64,000 bases of DNA, taken from assembly GCA_004557245.1 (NCBI GenBank), contig SFEL01000002.1, positions 62,001-126,000 of the forward strand. Reading direction: 5' to 3'. This document shows, piece by piece, positions 7,829 through 18,117 of the stretch (positions are counted from its first letter, which is position 1; every line of letters begins with the position of its first letter). A program made the position numbers and the translations under genes. The notes under the pieces were generated by a model. It was given only the letters and a program-made list of their open reading frames with translations, was not told where the DNA came from and did no database searches. The stretch comes from Clostridiales bacterium. GTDB lineage: Bacteria > Bacillota > Clostridia > Christensenellales > CAG-138.

Positions 7829-8845
7829 ATGGAGTACACTAATCTCGGCAACACCGGCTTGAAGGTTTCCCGCCTCGGCTTCGGCGGTATACCGATCCAG
7901 CGCATCACACAGGAAGAGGCCACTGCCCTCATACGCAAGCTTCCGGAGTACGGCATCAACTACATAGACACCGCCCGCGGCTATACCGTAAGCGAGGAAT
8001 ACCTCGGCATAGCCATGGAGGGCATCCGCGATAAGTTCGTTCTCGCCACCAAGAGCATGGCCCGCACAAGGGAAGCCATGGAAAAGGATATAGAGACCAG
8101 CCTTAAAAACCTCCGCACCGACCATATCGACCTGTATCAGGTACATAACGCACCCCCTGCCCAGATGAAGATAGTCACCGGTGAAGGCGGCGCACTGGAA
8201 GCCCTGTTGGAAGCAAAGGCAGCAGGCAAAATAGGCCATATAGGCATCACCGCCCATGAGATAGGCACCTTTGAGATGGGCCTTGAGATGGACTGGGTGG
8301 AGACTATCATGTTCCCATACAACTTCGTAGAGCTTCAGGCGGCTGACCTCATCAGAAAGTGCGCCGAAAAGGGCAAGGGCTTTATCTGCATGAAGCCTCT
8401 GGCCGGCGGCGCCATAGAGAACGCGCCCCTCGCCATGCGCTTTATAGCCTCCAATAAGGACATAACCGTCAATATACCCGGCATGGCCAATGAGGACGAG
8501 CTAAAGCAGAATGTTGCCGCAGCCTGCGATCCTGCTCCCCTCTCAGAAGACGATCTCAAGGAAGTGCAGAACATACGCGACACTCTGGGCAACCAGTTCT
8601 GCCGCCGCTGCAATTACTGCCAGCCCTGCACCATGGGCATAAACATCTCCTTCTGCTTTACCATCAACGGCTATCTCACCCGTTACGGCCTGAAGGACTG
8701 GGCCATAGGCCGCTATAAGGGAATGGCCGTAGAGCCTAACGCCTGCATTGAATGCGGCATGTGCGAGAGCCGCTGCCCCTACCACCTCCCCATAATCGAA
8801 ATGCTCAAGGACGTATACAGCAACTTCCAGAAGGAAATTAAGTAA
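7829..8845 (+). CDS. Aldo/keto reductase with C-terminal 4Fe-4S ferredoxin domain
   Basis: 338 aa. The N-terminal TIM barrel carries the AKR signature: NYIDTARGY with the catalytic Asp and Tyr, LATKS with Lys, and DLYQVHN with His. After the barrel comes a Cys-rich tail, CRRCNYCQPC and then ACIECGMCESRCPYHLP, which can hold iron-sulfur clusters. This architecture is common in anaerobes (the COG1453 group); the physiological substrate is not known. AGGAGGA lies ahead of ATG 7829, and a terminator follows. Confidence 0.9.
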   Translation: MEYTNLGNTGLKVSRLGFGGIPIQRITQEEATALIRKLPEYGINYIDTARGYTVSEEYLGIAMEGIRDKFVLATKSMARTREAMEKDIETSLKNLRTDHIDLYQVHNAPPAQMKIVTGEGGALEALLEAKAAGKIGHIGITAHEIGTFEMGLEMDWVETIMFPYNFVELQAADLIRKCAEKGKGFICMKPLAGGAIENAPLAMRFIASNKDITVNIPGMANEDELKQNVAAACDPAPLSEDDLKEVQNIRDTLGNQFCRRCNYCQPCTMGINISFCFTINGYLTRYGLKDWAIGRYKGMAVEPNACIECGMCESRCPYHLPIIEMLKDVYSNFQKEIK

Positions 8846-8862
8846 GGTATATAATGCCGAAC

Positions 8863-8899
8863 GGGGCCGCCGCGCAAAGCGGCAGCCCCTTGTTTTGTT
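8863..8899 (+). terminator. Intrinsic terminator after the aldo/keto reductase
   Basis: GGGGCCGCCGC (8863-8873) pairs with GCGGCAGCCCC (8879-8889) with one mismatch, followed by TTGTTTTGTT. The T-rich tail overlaps the predicted -35 of the next promoter. Confidence 0.85.
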
Positions 8900-8918
8900 A
8901 TGCCCTTTGCACTATAAT
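8890..8918 (+). promoter_or_regulatory. Predicted promoter of the queA operon
   Basis: TTGTTT at 8890-8895, 17-bp spacer, TATAAT at 8913-8918. The predicted +1 near 8925 coincides with an ATG that begins ATG-AAC-TAA, whose stop runs into the AAGGAG of queA. Confidence 0.6.
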
Positions 8919-8947
8919 AAAGCGATGAACTAAGGAGAGATAACATA

Positions 8948-9970
8948 TTGAAAACAAGCGACTTTTTCTACGACCTGCCCAAAGAGCTGATAGCCCAGTC
9001 CCCTGCGGCTGTCCGCAGCTCATCGAGGCTGCTGGTCTATGACAGGGCGAATAAGACTATACGAGACGGTGTATTTACCGACATACTGGATTACTTCAGA
9101 CCCGGAGACGTTCTGGTGCGCAATATCACCCGGGTCATACCCGCGAGGCTCCACGCCTATCGGGAGGATACCGGCGGCGCAATGGAGTTTCTTCTGCTCC
9201 GCCGTCTCGACGAAAACCGCTGGGAATGCCTTGTCCGCCCCGGAAGGCGGGCAAAGACCGGGCTCACCTTCAAGATAAACGACGAGCTTTCCGCAACTAT
9301 CCTCGATAGCACCGAGGACGGAGGCAGAATAGTACGCCTGAACTACGACGGAGTATTCGAAGAAATACTGGATCGGGCCGGCGAAATGCCTCTGCCTCCC
9401 TATATAACCGAGAGGACCGCCGGTAAGGAGCGCTATCAGACGGTATACGCAAAAGAAAACGGCTCCGCCGCTGCTCCCACGGCCGGATTGCACTTCACTA
9501 CCGAGCTTCTGGATGATATACGCAAAAAGGGAGTGACCATCGTTGACGTGCTGCTGCACGTCGGTCTCGGCACCTTCCGCCCCGTATCCGAGGACAACGT
9601 GGAGGATCACCACATGCACTCGGAGTACTGCGAATGCAGTGAAGAAGCGGCAAGGGCCATCAACGAGGCGCGGGCCAGGGGCGGCAGAGTATTCGCCGTG
9701 GGCACCACATCCTGCCGCACGCTTGAAAGCGTTACGGATGACGAGGGAATAGTGCACGCCAAAAAGGGCTGGACCGACATATTTATCACTCCAGGTTACA
9801 AATTCAAGGCAGTGGACAAGCTTATAACCAACTTTCACCTGCCCGAATCAACGCTGCTCATGCTGGTTTCCGCCCTCTGCACAAGGGAAGAAATGCTGGA
9901 CGTCTACAAGCATGCCGTAGAGGAAAAGTACCGCTTTTTCTCCTTCGGAGACGCCATGCTTATACTATAA
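8948..9970 (+). CDS. queA: S-adenosylmethionine:tRNA ribosyltransferase-isomerase
   Basis: 340 aa, full length. It begins KTSDFFYDLPKELIAQ and contains ARLHAYRE, PLPPYI, PTAGLHFT and GTTSCRTLE, all standard QueA motifs. It adds an epoxycyclopentane ring from SAM to 7-aminomethyl-7-deazaguanine in tRNA, forming epoxyqueuosine. The start is TTG at 8948, placed by AAGGAGAG upstream; no ATG fits. It is the first gene of an apparent run with tgt, tsaE, tsaB and rimI, so the next-to-last and base-exchange steps of queuosine synthesis are together. Confidence 0.97.
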   Translation: MKTSDFFYDLPKELIAQSPAAVRSSSRLLVYDRANKTIRDGVFTDILDYFRPGDVLVRNITRVIPARLHAYREDTGGAMEFLLLRRLDENRWECLVRPGRRAKTGLTFKINDELSATILDSTEDGGRIVRLNYDGVFEEILDRAGEMPLPPYITERTAGKERYQTVYAKENGSAAAPTAGLHFTTELLDDIRKKGVTIVDVLLHVGLGTFRPVSEDNVEDHHMHSEYCECSEEAARAINEARARGGRVFAVGTTSCRTLESVTDDEGIVHAKKGWTDIFITPGYKFKAVDKLITNFHLPESTLLMLVSALCTREEMLDVYKHAVEEKYRFFSFGDAMLIL

Positions 9971-9989
9971 ATGACAACGGAGCTTACAC

Positions 9990-11117
9990 ATGCAAGATAA
10001 ATTCGACTTCAAATACGAGCTTCTGCACGTTTGCAAGCAGTCCGGCGCGCGCCGGGGCAGGCTGCACACCCCGCACGGAGTAATAGAGACCCCCTGCTAT
10101 ATGCCGGTAGGCACACAGGCCACGGTAAAGGCCATGCTTCCCCGGGACGTTAAGGAAGTAGGCTCTATGATAATACTGTCAAACACGTACCATCTCTTTG
10201 AGAGGCCCGGCCATGAACTTATAAAAGAGGCGGGCGGCCTACACGAGTTCATGCGGTGGGACAAGCCCATACTTACCGACAGCGGCGGTTTTCAAGTGTT
10301 CAGCCTTGCCTCCGCCAATAAAATAAAAGAGGACGGCGTGGAGTTCCGCTCCCTTCTGGACGGACGTAAGCATTTCTTCACCCCCGAGCTTGTAATGGAG
10401 ATAGAAGAGGCCCTTGGCGCGGATATCGCCATGGCGTTCGACGAATGCGCCCCTTATCCCTCCGACCGGGAATACACCATAGCTGCAATGGAGCGCACCC
10501 ATCGCTGGGTTGTGCGCTGCAAGAAGGCGCATACCCGCCCGGATCAGGCGCTCTTCGGCATAGTTCAGGGCGGCATGTTCGCCGACCTCAGGATAGAGAG
10601 CGCTAAGTTCCTCGCTTCCCTCGACCTGCCGGGCTATGGCATCGGCGGCCTTTCAGTTGGCGAGCCCAAAGAAGTGATGTACGACATGCTGGAGCAGATG
10701 ATGCCCTATATGCCCGCAAACAAGCCCCGCTACCTTATGGGTGTGGGCAGCCCCGACTGTCTGGTGGAAGGCGCGATCCGCGGCATAGACATGTTCGACT
10801 GCGTACTTCAGACCCGTATAGCGAGAAACGGCCTTGCGCTCACGGGAAGCGGCAAAAAAATGCTGCGAAACGCCACCTTCGAGCACGACTTTACACCTAT
10901 TGAGGAAGGCTGCGACTGCTACGCCTGTAAGAACGGCTTTACCAAAGCATATATTCGCCACCTTGTAAAATGCAAGGAGATACTGGCGGCACAGCTCATA
11001 ACCACCCACAACCTGCGCTTCTCTCTGAGGCTCATGGAGCAGATACGCGAGGCCATAGAGCAGGACAGGCTGCTGGACTTCCGGGAAGAGCTTAAAGCGA
11101 AAGGAACATTCGATTGA
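9990..11117 (+). CDS. tgt: tRNA-guanine transglycosylase
   Basis: 375 aa. It exchanges guanine at position 34 of GUN-anticodon tRNAs for preQ1. Seen: DSGGFQVFSL with the general-base Asp, GGLSVGEPK, GVGSPDCLVEGAIRGIDMFDC with the nucleophile Asp, and the zinc site CDCYACKNGFTKAYIRHL. It follows queA by 19 bases with GGAG in between, and its stop TGA overlaps the ATG of tsaE by one base, consistent with one operon. Confidence 0.97.
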   Translation: MQDKFDFKYELLHVCKQSGARRGRLHTPHGVIETPCYMPVGTQATVKAMLPRDVKEVGSMIILSNTYHLFERPGHELIKEAGGLHEFMRWDKPILTDSGGFQVFSLASANKIKEDGVEFRSLLDGRKHFFTPELVMEIEEALGADIAMAFDECAPYPSDREYTIAAMERTHRWVVRCKKAHTRPDQALFGIVQGGMFADLRIESAKFLASLDLPGYGIGGLSVGEPKEVMYDMLEQMMPYMPANKPRYLMGVGSPDCLVEGAIRGIDMFDCVLQTRIARNGLALTGSGKKMLRNATFEHDFTPIEEGCDCYACKNGFTKAYIRHLVKCKEILAAQLITTHNLRFSLRLMEQIREAIEQDRLLDFREELKAKGTFD

Positions 11118-11572
11118 TGGAGCTTACCCTTGAAAACATAAGCGAGCAGGACACGGCCCGCATAGGCAAAAGCATGGCGCCGTTGCTTTTCCCCGGAGCG
11201 TTTATCGCGCTGTTCGGCGATCTCGGCTCGGGCAAGACCACTTTTACAAAGGCGGTAGCCGAGGGTTTGGGCATAAACAATATACAGAGCCCTACCTTCA
11301 CCATAGTCCGTGAGCACGGCGGCAGGCTTCCCTTGCTTCACTTTGACGCATACAGGCTGAGCAGCGATGACGAGCTTTATGCCATAGGCTTTGATGACTA
11401 TCTGTCCCGTCCTTCCGTAATAATCATGGAGTGGTGCGAAAACGTACCCGGCGCGCTGCCAAGTGAGCGGCTGGAGCTGCACATCACCGGTTCAGGCGCC
11501 GAACTGCGGACGCTCACATTCATACCCTACGGCAAAAAATACCAAGATCTTCTGGAGAATATAAAATGCTGA
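11117..11572 (+). CDS. tsaE: tRNA threonylcarbamoyladenosine biosynthesis ATPase TsaE
   Basis: 151 aa. P-loop GDLGSGKTTFTKAVAEGLG, then SPTFTIVREH and LPLLHFDAYRL, then the late motif IIMEWCEN. TsaE is the ATPase that drives the TsaB-TsaD complex during t6A37 synthesis. ATG 11117 is preferred over the TTG 3 bases earlier. The C-terminal codons overlap tsaB by 7 nt. Confidence 0.95.
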   Translation: MELTLENISEQDTARIGKSMAPLLFPGAFIALFGDLGSGKTTFTKAVAEGLGINNIQSPTFTIVREHGGRLPLLHFDAYRLSSDDELYAIGFDDYLSRPSVIIMEWCENVPGALPSERLELHITGSGAELRTLTFIPYGKKYQDLLENIKC

Positions 11573-12216
11573 TGCTTTCCCTTTCCACCTCCGGCCCCAT
11601 AGCCTCAGCCGCTGTTATAAAGGACGGCCAGGTATTATCCCGGGAGGTCGGCAGTCAGGGCCGAACACATTCCGAGACAATAATGCCCCTCTGTGAAAAG
11701 GCATTGCAAACTGCCGGCTACACCCCCGCAGATATGGACGCCTTCGGCGTGGATGCAGGCCCCGGCTCGTTTACCGGCGTCCGCATAGGCATATGCGCAG
11801 CCAACGCAATGGCCGCGGCCTTCGGCAAGCCCGTGGCGGTCGCAAGCTCCCTCGAAGGGCTGCTGTACGGCATTGATAACGCCTGTGCCCTATTGGACTG
11901 CCGCAACGGCAACGGCTACGCCATGGTGAAGTACGAGGGATTTTCGCCGGAGCCCATGGCGGTGGTGATAGACGATCTGCTATCCACCCTGCCGGACGGC
12001 ATACTCATGGCAGGCGACGGAGCCGTCATGCACCGCCAACGCATACTCAATGCCTTGCCCAATGCCCGCTTTGCGGAGGGCAACGACATAATCGCGGACA
12101 GGATAGGCCTTGCGGCATATGACAAGCTCGTACGGGGCGAAACCGTTATTGAGGCGCTGCCCCTCTACCTCCGCCCCTCTCAGGCCGAACGTCTCGCAAA
12201 GGAGAGGAATAAATGA
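11566..12216 (+). CDS. tsaB: tRNA threonylcarbamoyladenosine biosynthesis protein TsaB
   Basis: 216 aa, ASKHA fold. It begins MLSLSTSGPIASAAV, then GRTHSETIMP and the signature VDAGPGSFTGVRIG. TsaB is the catalytically inactive scaffold partner of TsaD. Start codons ATG 11566 or 11572 are both possible. It overlaps tsaE by 7 nt and rimI by 4 nt. TsaD itself is not in this window, so the t6A cluster is split here. Confidence 0.95.
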   Translation: MLMLSLSTSGPIASAAVIKDGQVLSREVGSQGRTHSETIMPLCEKALQTAGYTPADMDAFGVDAGPGSFTGVRIGICAANAMAAAFGKPVAVASSLEGLLYGIDNACALLDCRNGNGYAMVKYEGFSPEPMAVVIDDLLSTLPDGILMAGDGAVMHRQRILNALPNARFAEGNDIIADRIGLAAYDKLVRGETVIEALPLYLRPSQAERLAKERNK

Positions 12217-12677
12217 TAGCCTTCAGGCCAATGCAGAAAAAGGACGTTCCCCGCATAGCGGAGCTGGAGCGCATATGCTTTCGCTCCCCCTGGTCGGAGA
12301 ACTCCCTTTACGGCGAATTGCGCAACAGCATCGCCCATTACCGTGTAGGCGAGGAGGACGGCCACGTGATAGCCTACGGAGGCATGTGGGTAATGTTCGG
12401 TGAGGCCCATGTAACGAATGTAGCTGTTGATCCCGAATACCGGGGCCGCGGCTACGGAAAGCTCCTCATGCTTGAGCTAATCAGCACTGCCCTGCTGCAT
12501 CATGCGGACAGCATGACGCTGGAGGTGCGAATAAGCAATACCGTCGCCCAAAACCTCTACGCTTCTCTCGGCTTTGAAGTGGCAGGCAGGCGCAAGAGGT
12601 ACTACATGGACACCGGCGAAGACGGCCTTATCATGTGGAACCGACAGCTGAAGAAAACTGCCGCTGTCCATAGTTGA
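12213..12677 (+). CDS. rimI: Ribosomal protein N-acetyltransferase RimI (GNAT family)
   Basis: 154 aa. GNAT acetyl-CoA site VDPEYRGRGYGKLL, then LEVRISNTVAQNLYASLGF and the C-terminal RKRYYMDTGEDGLIM that is typical of RimI. It acetylates protein N-termini, in E. coli that of ribosomal protein bS18. The tsaE-tsaB-rimI order is the standard Firmicute arrangement. Its ATG overlaps the tsaB stop (ATGA). Confidence 0.93.
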   Translation: MIAFRPMQKKDVPRIAELERICFRSPWSENSLYGELRNSIAHYRVGEEDGHVIAYGGMWVMFGEAHVTNVAVDPEYRGRGYGKLLMLELISTALLHHADSMTLEVRISNTVAQNLYASLGFEVAGRRKRYYMDTGEDGLIMWNRQLKKTAAVHS

Positions 12678-12764
12678 CAGGCCTAATCGGTCAGTGATAC
12701 CATTATTTTACCAATTAAAGGTCCCTTTTCGTTACATAATACATAAATCAAAAGGAGAACTCCC

Positions 12765-13142
12765 ATGAAAAACATCATCAAATGCGATAGCGCCCCTGCC
12801 GCCCTGGGCCCCTACAGCCATGCCTGCGAAGCCAACGGCTTTATATTCACCTCCGGCCAGCTGGGCATAGATCCCGCTACAGGCAAGCTCGCGGAAGGCG
12901 TTGAGGCTCAGGCCCATCAGGCTCTTGTCAATATAGACAACGTTCTCAAGACCGCGGGCGCTACCATGAAGGACATCCTCAAAACCACCATATTCCTTGT
13001 CGACCTCAACGACTTCGCGGCCGTGAACAGGATCTACGGGGATTACTTCGGCTCTGAATTCCCCGGTCGTTCCTGCTTCCAGGTATCCAAGCTCCCCGCC
13101 GGCGGCCTTGTTGAGATCGAGGTCGTAGCCTACAAGGGCTAA
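12765..13142 (+). CDS. ridA: RidA family enamine/imine deaminase
   Basis: 125 aa, the usual length. It contains APAALGPYSHA, FTSGQLGIDP, the substrate-binding arginine in FPGRSCFQV, and ends VEIEVVAYKG. RidA hydrolyses reactive 2-aminoacrylate and related enamines to keto acids and ammonia. A strong AAAAGGAG lies 8 bases before ATG 12765. The preceding 87 bases are AT-rich and could hold a promoter. Confidence 0.94.
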   Translation: MKNIIKCDSAPAALGPYSHACEANGFIFTSGQLGIDPATGKLAEGVEAQAHQALVNIDNVLKTAGATMKDILKTTIFLVDLNDFAAVNRIYGDYFGSEFPGRSCFQVSKLPAGGLVEIEVVAYKG

Positions 13143-13152
13143 TCCGAACATT

Positions 13153-14337
13153 ATGGAGACGCCGGAGCACGTCATCTTCCATTACAGGCCCATGGTCTGC
13201 ATGGGCTTGGGCATAGCTGTGGGCATCTTCCTCTCCGGCAGCGTTTCAGGCGCAGGGCTTATTATGGCCCTGTGCCTTTTTTCCCTCTTTTCGGGTCTCG
13301 GCATCTACTTTGGCTTCAAGGGCGCCGCACTGTTTGCATTCGGCTGCGCAGCGGGACTTTTGCGCACGCTGTTCGGCCCGGTAAGTCTGCCCTACGGTCT
13401 GATGTATCCCTTCGAGCACATGCGCGCCGGGCTGTCCTCTGCGTGCGCCTCCCTGTTCGGGGAACACGCGCCCCTTCTCAACGCCATGCTCTGGGGCGTA
13501 AAGGGCGGCATATCGGATTCCGTATACGACGCCTTCCGTTCCTGCGGTATTGCCCATATACTGGCTCTCTCCGGCCTGCACGTTTCTTTCGTTGCAGGCG
13601 CGCTGAACCGGCTCGCACGGCGGGCGCTACCTAAGGTGAAGTTTTATACTTCGATTGTAGTGTTGTTTGCCTATTGCGCCATTGCCGCCTTCCCCTCCTC
13701 TCTTATCCGCGCCAGCGTGATGAGCCTTTGCAGCCTATATGCAGCCGCTGCCGGCAGACGGTATGACATGCCCTCCGGAATCGCCTTCAGCGCCATAGTC
13801 ATACTCCTTGCCGACCCGACCGCGCTGTACAGCATAGGGTTCGAGCTTTCCTTCGGCGCGGTGATTATGATATCCCTTCTCATGCGCCCGGTGACGGAGC
13901 TGCTGTCCTTTCTTCCGCTGCCCATAGCGCAGATGGCAGCGCTGTCCATCTGCGGCACCCTCGGCACTTTACCGCTATCCGTATACTATTTCGGCACGAT
14001 CCCGGTCCTCGGGCTGTTCGCCAATACTCTGATACTTCCCATGGTGCCCTTCGTATTCCTGTCCGCTATGGCTGTGAACCTCATAGGCGCAGCCATGCCC
14101 GCCGCGGCAAAGGCGCTGTCCTTTATCCCGATGTTTCTCACAGGCGTAATGACAGAAGCGGCAAACGCCATATCCTCCGTGTCATTTGCGGTAAAGCAGG
14201 CCGCCATAACGCCGCTTGCATGCTTATTCGTGTATCTCGCCTGCTTCGCGGTATCAGACCAGCCGCTGATTTCCCCCTCAAAAAAGTACGCCGCATGCGC
14301 CGCATCGCTGTTTGCGGCTGTGCTGTGTATGCTGTAG
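13153..14337 (+). CDS. ComEC/Rec2-type competence membrane protein, channel core only
   Basis: 394 aa with many hydrophobic helices. The competence-domain motif AHILALSGLHVSFVAGALNR is present, followed by SLIRASVMS, the usual ComEC core. Full ComEC proteins (about 700-800 aa) also have an N-terminal OB-like domain and a C-terminal metallo-beta-lactamase domain. Here the protein ends right after the core, and no beta-lactamase-like frame follows. It lies before holA, the usual position for comEC in Clostridia. It could still import DNA with a separate nuclease, or be a decaying gene. The start ATG 13153 has a poor ribosome site. Confidence 0.85.
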   Translation: METPEHVIFHYRPMVCMGLGIAVGIFLSGSVSGAGLIMALCLFSLFSGLGIYFGFKGAALFAFGCAAGLLRTLFGPVSLPYGLMYPFEHMRAGLSSACASLFGEHAPLLNAMLWGVKGGISDSVYDAFRSCGIAHILALSGLHVSFVAGALNRLARRALPKVKFYTSIVVLFAYCAIAAFPSSLIRASVMSLCSLYAAAAGRRYDMPSGIAFSAIVILLADPTALYSIGFELSFGAVIMISLLMRPVTELLSFLPLPIAQMAALSICGTLGTLPLSVYYFGTIPVLGLFANTLILPMVPFVFLSAMAVNLIGAAMPAAAKALSFIPMFLTGVMTEAANAISSVSFAVKQAAITPLACLFVYLACFAVSDQPLISPSKKYAACAASLFAAVLCML

Positions 14338-14347
14338 TTTGGATTTA

Positions 14348-14356
14348 TGGTATAAT
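14348..14356 (+). promoter_or_regulatory. Extended -10 promoter of holA, probably leaderless
   Basis: TG at 14348-14349 and TATAAT at 14351-14356 make a perfect extended -10, lying in the gap after comEC. The expected +1 falls on the ATG at 14363 and there is no ribosome site. No convincing -35 is seen. Confidence 0.55.
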
Positions 14357-14362
14357 GCTCAT

Positions 14363-15346
14363 ATGGATTATATGACTTTTTTCAAGAGCATAAAGACCGG
14401 CTCGCTAAAGGGCGCATATGCCTTGCACGGCGAAGAGGAGTTCGTAAAGGAAAGCGCCCTTAAAAGCCTTACCTCATCGCTTGATGAGGCCACGCGCGAC
14501 CTGAATCTGCAGGTACTCGAAAAGGCTGAAGCCGATGACATTATCTCCGCCTGTGAAACGCTGCCCTTTTTCGGGGAGCGGCGCGTCGTCGTATGCAAAA
14601 CACTGCCCGCCGACAGCGACGCCAGAAAGCTGACATCATACCTGCCGGGCATACCTGACTACACGCTCCTTATATTTTTTATTCGGGGCAAGGCCAACGA
14701 AAAGCTCGGCATAGTCAAGGCCCTGAAGGCCGAAAACCGGCTGGTAGATTTTGCCCCATTCAGGGACTATGAGGCGGCAAAGTGGGTATATCAGCAGGGC
14801 AAGCGGCTCAATGTGACAATAACAGAAGCCGCGGCAAAGCACATCGTAAGCCTCGCCGGCACTGACATCGCCACCCTGAACAACGAGCTTACAAAGGCTG
14901 CAGACTACGTTGGCCGTGGCAACGAGCTTACCCGAGAGGCCATATCCGCCTGCGTCACCCGCAGCCTCGAGGTACGCATATTCGACATGCAGGACTATCT
15001 ACTATCCGGCAAGGCCCAGGACGGCATAAGGGCATACCGCCAGATGCTGTCTGACGGCGAAAGCACCTTCGGCATTGCCGGATTCATGGAAAAATGCTTC
15101 CGCTCCATGCTCACCGCCCGGACGTATATAGATCAGGGGCTTAACCGCGAACGCGTCCTGCGGCTCACCGGCGATAAATATCCGCAAAAAAAAGCTTATG
15201 AGGCAGCTCTTCGCTACTCAAGGGCAGAGATAATCAAAAACATGAGGAATTTCGCGAATATCGCCTATTTAAAAATAGCCGAGCAGCAGCCCGATACGCT
15301 GACGCTGGAAAACGCATTGATAGAATGTATGCCGAAGCGCCGCTAA
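14363..15346 (+). CDS. holA: DNA polymerase III delta subunit
   Basis: 327 aa from ATG 14363. It begins MDYMTFFKSIKTG and contains GAYALHGEEEFVKE, ETLPFFGERRVVV and a helical collar domain at the C-terminus. HolA opens the beta clamp within the clamp loader. A longer frame to 14312 exists, but the added residues (MRLCCVCCSLDLWYN) do not look like HolA. There is no Shine-Dalgarno; instead an extended -10 ends 6 bases before the ATG. The comEC-holA order is conserved in many Firmicutes. Confidence 0.92.
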   Translation: MDYMTFFKSIKTGSLKGAYALHGEEEFVKESALKSLTSSLDEATRDLNLQVLEKAEADDIISACETLPFFGERRVVVCKTLPADSDARKLTSYLPGIPDYTLLIFFIRGKANEKLGIVKALKAENRLVDFAPFRDYEAAKWVYQQGKRLNVTITEAAAKHIVSLAGTDIATLNNELTKAADYVGRGNELTREAISACVTRSLEVRIFDMQDYLLSGKAQDGIRAYRQMLSDGESTFGIAGFMEKCFRSMLTARTYIDQGLNRERVLRLTGDKYPQKKAYEAALRYSRAEIIKNMRNFANIAYLKIAEQQPDTLTLENALIECMPKRR

Positions 15347-15375
15347 AAGCGGCGCTTATATTTATATAGTTTTTT
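15335..15375 (+). terminator. Intrinsic terminator overlapping the holA stop codon
   Basis: AAGCGCCGCT (15335-15344) and AGCGGCGCTT (15348-15357) form a 10-bp perfect stem whose loop contains part of the TAA stop. A T-rich tract follows. Confidence 0.8.
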
Positions 15376-15709
15376 ATAATATATTCATAAATTAATATAT
15401 GCATGGTTATTCATAAGCTCCATATCATTCTCTCCTGCGAAGCCGCATGACGCAAATCCTGCAAATTTACAGTTTCATTCTCGTATTACAAATCTAATGT
15501 CCAGTATTTTCAGCATTTTTTAACGACTCATTTCCTGCATTTAGTCATGTTGATTGCAGCGAAAATTCTTTTTTCCTTCAACAAATATTATTTTTTCTGT
15601 ATTTTTCTATCTGATTCACGTTTTGAGTAAAATTCTTTATGTTGCATATATATGATATGTATGTTAAAACATAGACATAACATATAATTTCTCATTATCG
15701 CGGAGGTGT
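15376..15709 (+). promoter_or_regulatory. AT-rich spacer with the predicted hydrogenase promoter
   Basis: About 330 bases without a gene and much richer in A and T than its surroundings. A TATAAT at 15683-15688 is the best -10 for the hydrogenase operon. Upstream, in the -35 region, is a perfect dyad, TATGTT-AA-AACATA (15660-15673), that could bind a regulator. It does not match the Rex consensus I know. Nothing else recognisable lies in the rest of the spacer. Confidence 0.45.
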
Positions 15710-15712
15710 ATG

Positions 15713-16192
15713 ATGAGCTCAGGATTTGATTATGCCCTGCTTGACAGGATACTGGAAGCGCACGACTGCGCGCCGCGGAATACCATCGCTATCCTTCAGG
15801 ATGTACAGGAGCACTACCACTATCTGCCGCAGGAGGCTTTCCCCTATATGGCAAAACGACTCAACGTAGGCGAGGCGCGGCTTTACAGCGTCGCTACGTT
15901 TTACGAGAACTTTTCCCTCGAGCCAAAGGGGAAATACGTCATCAAGGTCTGCGACGGCACCGCCTGCCATGTAAGAAAGTCCATTCCGATACTGGAGCGG
16001 CTTCGCAATGAACTGGGCTTATCAGAAAGCAAGCACACTACAGATGACCTGATGTTCACTCTGGATACCGTGAGCTGTCTCGGCGCATGCGGTCTTGCTC
16101 CGGTGCTTACCGTAAATGACACGGTGCACCCTTCCATGACCCCTGACAAGGCCAGCGAACTTATAGCCGGGCTCCGCAATAAGGAGGATTAA
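15713..16192 (+). CDS. hydC: Electron-bifurcating [FeFe] hydrogenase, NuoE-like subunit
   Basis: 159 aa. Thioredoxin-like [2Fe-2S] subunit with ligands in KVCDGTACHV and SCLGACG, and the N-terminal helical part containing ATFYENF. It passes electrons within the NADH/ferredoxin bifurcating hydrogenase. Two ATGs lie at 15710 and 15713; the second has a better 6-base distance from GGAGG. hydB follows 3 bases after the stop. Confidence 0.92.
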   Translation: MSSGFDYALLDRILEAHDCAPRNTIAILQDVQEHYHYLPQEAFPYMAKRLNVGEARLYSVATFYENFSLEPKGKYVIKVCDGTACHVRKSIPILERLRNELGLSESKHTTDDLMFTLDTVSCLGACGLAPVLTVNDTVHPSMTPDKASELIAGLRNKED

Positions 16193-16195
16193 CAT

Positions 16196-18115
<1,920 letters not shown>

Positions 18116-18117
18116 CC

